Shown here one piece after another: positions 62,415-64,000 of a stretch of 64,000 bases of DNA. Under the pieces are notes generated by a model, which was not told where the DNA came from, searched no databases, and saw only the letters and a program-made list of their open reading frames with translations. The position numbers were made by a program, and so were the translations under genes. This DNA comes from Solirubrobacter deserti. Lineage in GTDB: Bacteria; Actinomycetota; Thermoleophilia; Solirubrobacterales; Solirubrobacteraceae. Position 1 is the first letter of the stretch; each line of letters starts with the position of its first letter. The DNA is taken from NCBI RefSeq assembly GCF_003344625.1, contig NZ_QPKJ02000011.1, positions 77,034 through 141,033 of the forward strand, given 5' to 3'.

Positions 62415-62450
62415 GCCGACGATGCTGGGTGAAGCCCGAGACGGGCACCA

Positions 62451-62492
62451 CCCCGCACGAGCGGGGACATCACGGACCCCACATCTGCGGGG
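62451..62492 (-). promoter_or_regulatory. LuxR-type operators 2 and 3 of the SDR gene
   Basis: CCCCGCACGAGCGGGG (62451-62466, perfect 6-bp arms) and CCCCACATCTGCGGGG (62477-62492), 26 bp apart, near two and a half helix turns. The proximal one is 37 bp before the SDR ATG, almost the same distance as operator 1 from the LuxR ATG. Confidence 0.6.
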
Positions 62493-62628
62493 TCGTCACG
62501 TACGAAGACGCGAATTAGGTTCCTCCGCCCCGGGCACCTCCCGTCGTCTCCTTGACGGAAGAGCCCGAGCGACGCGCTCGGGGCAGATCCCGTGAACCGC
62601 CCGATTCCCGTTCCTATGAGGTAGCTGC

Positions 62629-63228
62629 ATGAGCGACATCCCGTCCACCGAGCATTTCTCCGCGTCCGACGCCCCCGAGCTGGTCGTCGCTCCCAGCGCG
62701 ACGTTCGTTGCCACGACGGGGTCGGGGAGACCCGGAAGCGATGCGTTCTACCGCAAGCACGCCCTGATCGCGGACGTTGCTCGAGCGCTCGCCGACAACG
62801 GCCTGGCACCCACAACACCTCCGGTCATCGAGATGCTGTTCTGGTACCCCGACCACCTGCCGTCCGCCGACATCGCCGACTTTTACAGCCTCAACCCGAT
62901 CCCGTCGCTCCTCTATCGCGTCACGGCGCGGATCGACGAGCACGCGTCGGCAGATGACATCGCCCGCGCCCGTAGTGCCGCGGCCAGCGAGGCCGACAGA
63001 CCCGATGAGCTCCTCGAGCGCTACGTGCTCAAGGAGCACGCCGTGGTCCAAGTCATGCACCACGGTCCCTTCGCGAACGAATTCGCGACCCTTGCCCGGC
63101 TCGGTGAATTCGCTCAGCGGGCGGGCCTCCGGCGGGCAGGGCCACACCGCGAAATCCACCTTGACTCCTTCACACGCACGACGCCGCAAGACGGGCTTCG
63201 AACGATTCTCCGCGACCCAGTCGCCTGA
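62629..63228 (+). CDS. GyrI-like small-molecule-binding protein
   Basis: 199 residues. The C-terminal HREIHLDSFTRTTPQDGLRTILRDPV closes the family's typical GyrI-like/bacterial effector-binding domain, and YVLKEHAVVQVMHHGPFANEFATL matches the middle. No DNA-binding domain is attached. Stand-alone GyrI-like proteins may bind or hydrolyse xenobiotics. It is followed after 117 bp by the MazG-like gene. Confidence 0.82.
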   Translation: MSDIPSTEHFSASDAPELVVAPSATFVATTGSGRPGSDAFYRKHALIADVARALADNGLAPTTPPVIEMLFWYPDHLPSADIADFYSLNPIPSLLYRVTARIDEHASADDIARARSAAASEADRPDELLERYVLKEHAVVQVMHHGPFANEFATLARLGEFAQRAGLRRAGPHREIHLDSFTRTTPQDGLRTILRDPVA

Positions 63229-63345
63229 GGCAACGCACCCGCGCAGCACACCTGACGGGCGAGCGTTGACCCGGGTGTCGTGCTCGGGCGCGCAGCCCGG
63301 CCCGTGGAACAACAAAACCCGAACTACCTGAGCGATCGGAGCATC

Positions 63346-63684
63346 ATGGACCTCACCGAAGCCACCGCGACCGCTCACCGCGTCCGCAGCCTCTACCACC
63401 AGATCGAAGAGCGGTTCGAGGGCAGCCCTTGGACCGTCAAGGACGACATGCTGGGCCTCGTCAACGACGTCGGGACATTGAGCCGGCTGGTCATGGCCAC
63501 CGAAGGTCGCTGGGCACCCGAGGGTGACCTCCCTGAACTCCTGCGCGGCAAGCTCGCCGAGTGCCTGTGGTGGGTGCTCGACCTCGCCGACCGCCTCGAC
63601 GTCGACATCACCGAGGCCTACACGACGACCCTCACCGGCATCGAGCACAACCTCAACGCCTCGATCGCCCGCCTCGACTCATGA
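63346..63684 (+). CDS. MazG-like nucleotide pyrophosphohydrolase
   Basis: 112 residues from ATG 63346; GGAG at suitable spacing. All-alpha NTP-PPase fold: SPWTVKDDMLGLVNDVGTLSRLVMATEGRW in the first half and GKLAECLWWVLDLADRLDVDITEAY in the second. The usual EExxE metal-binding pattern is present only in part (DDMLGLVND, ECLWWVLD), so activity is uncertain. Such proteins clear non-canonical NTPs. Confidence 0.75.
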   Translation: MDLTEATATAHRVRSLYHQIEERFEGSPWTVKDDMLGLVNDVGTLSRLVMATEGRWAPEGDLPELLRGKLAECLWWVLDLADRLDVDITEAYTTTLTGIEHNLNASIARLDS

Positions 63685-63942
63685 ATCGCCGGTTGAGATC
63701 AGGCTCACGCGATGGGCTTGCCCCGGTCACCGCGATCGTCGCGTGGATTCCTGAGAGGCGAGCAAGACGTACGTCGGGGCGAGCTCGACGGGCTGCGCCG
63801 CACGCCCGATCGGCGCCTGCTGGCCAATGACTTGACCTGCTCGACTGGCATCGTCGCCCGGGGATCAGCGGCTGCATGCCATCGCAGACGGTCACCGCCG
63901 GCGATGTTGAGGCGGGATCGTGCGGGTTCTGTCGGCGCCGGG
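63685..63942. other. Gene-free stretch before the IS end
   Basis: About 260 bp without a recognisable gene. Open frames on both strands are Arg/Ala-rich and lack motifs; one minus-strand frame runs into the IS end and is probably chance. This is likely accessory DNA next to the insertion. Confidence 0.5.
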
Positions 63943-64000
63943 TGAAAACTGGTCCACCTGCGCCGGTTGAAAGGTGGGCCACCCGGCGGGTGGCTCGCGG
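63943..64000 (+). mobile_element. Probable end of an IS21-type insertion sequence
   Basis: Two near-identical 16-bp blocks, TGAAAACTGGTCCACC (63943-63958) and TGAAAGGTGGGCCACC (63968-63983), 13 of 16 bases alike and 25 bp apart. Tandem blocks of the type TGAAAA-TGG-CCAC are found at the ends of IS21-family elements, where they bind IstA. The element, if real, continues out of the window to the right. No transposase sequence is in view. Confidence 0.6.

Overview
The window is about 64 kb of very GC-rich DNA with dense, short-spaced genes, many GTG and a few TTG starts, and several convergent pairs whose stop codons overlap by 4-7 bp. The gene content points to an actinobacterium of the Thermoleophilia/Solirubrobacter type: ArsC and ArsR proteins of the actinobacterial (CgArsR-like) kind, an HtaA-domain protein under a DtxR/IdeR-like iron box, a SigJ-type sigma factor, an actinobacterial PET-hydrolase-like cutinase, and very large secreted beta-propeller/Ig-like proteins. 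This placement is inferred from gene content only; no rRNA or tRNA gene was seen.

Left part (1-20.7 kb): the tail of msrB; a MacB/LolD-type ABC exporter followed by a lipoprotein metallophosphoesterase (ATGA overlap) and a secreted Ycf48/BNR-repeat propeller; a DoxX-like protein and an APH-fold kinase; a divergent MFS/TetR drug-efflux pair with a readable operator; oligoendopeptidase F and an M20 peptidase separated by a repeat element; a degenerate ABC ATPase; an XRE-cupin regulator; a PEP mutase/isocitrate lyase homologue; a methyltransferase and a LacI regulator with almost touching starts; a BMP-like fragment; infA; ogt; a 35-residue zinc-ribbon microprotein; and glycogen phosphorylase.

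Middle part (20.7-45.4 kb): mainly envelope and secreted proteins. These are a 1715-residue propeller/Ig protein, a zinc-ribbon/membrane/coiled-coil protein, a secreted subtilase, a PASTA-domain membrane protein, an iron-box-controlled HtaA protein, a Tat-exported cyclase, an ECF sigma factor with its membrane partner, a 1536-residue propeller protein carrying what looks like a dead phosphoesterase domain, FtsH, a DapA-like aldolase, and a zinc alcohol dehydrogenase with a companion gene.

Right part (45.4-64 kb): first an arsenic-resistance cluster: MFS + flavoprotein, two ArsR regulators, ArsC, an aquaporin, a metallophosphoesterase, a decayed ArsC copy and a second ArsC with a C-terminal helical domain. 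It has three matching ArsR-type operators, and no ArsB or Acr3 pump is present. After it the sequence looks accessory and partly decayed: a PET-hydrolase-like polyesterase, an SRPBCC protein, a TerC protein lacking its N-terminal third, a lipase with an in-frame TGA near its start, a PAP2 phosphatase, a SigJ-type sigma factor apparently missing region 2, a CMD/AhpD protein, a YdcF-like protein, a LuxR regulator and an SDR sharing a 16-bp operator, a GyrI-like protein, a MazG-like protein, and what looks like the end of an IS21-type insertion sequence at the right edge.
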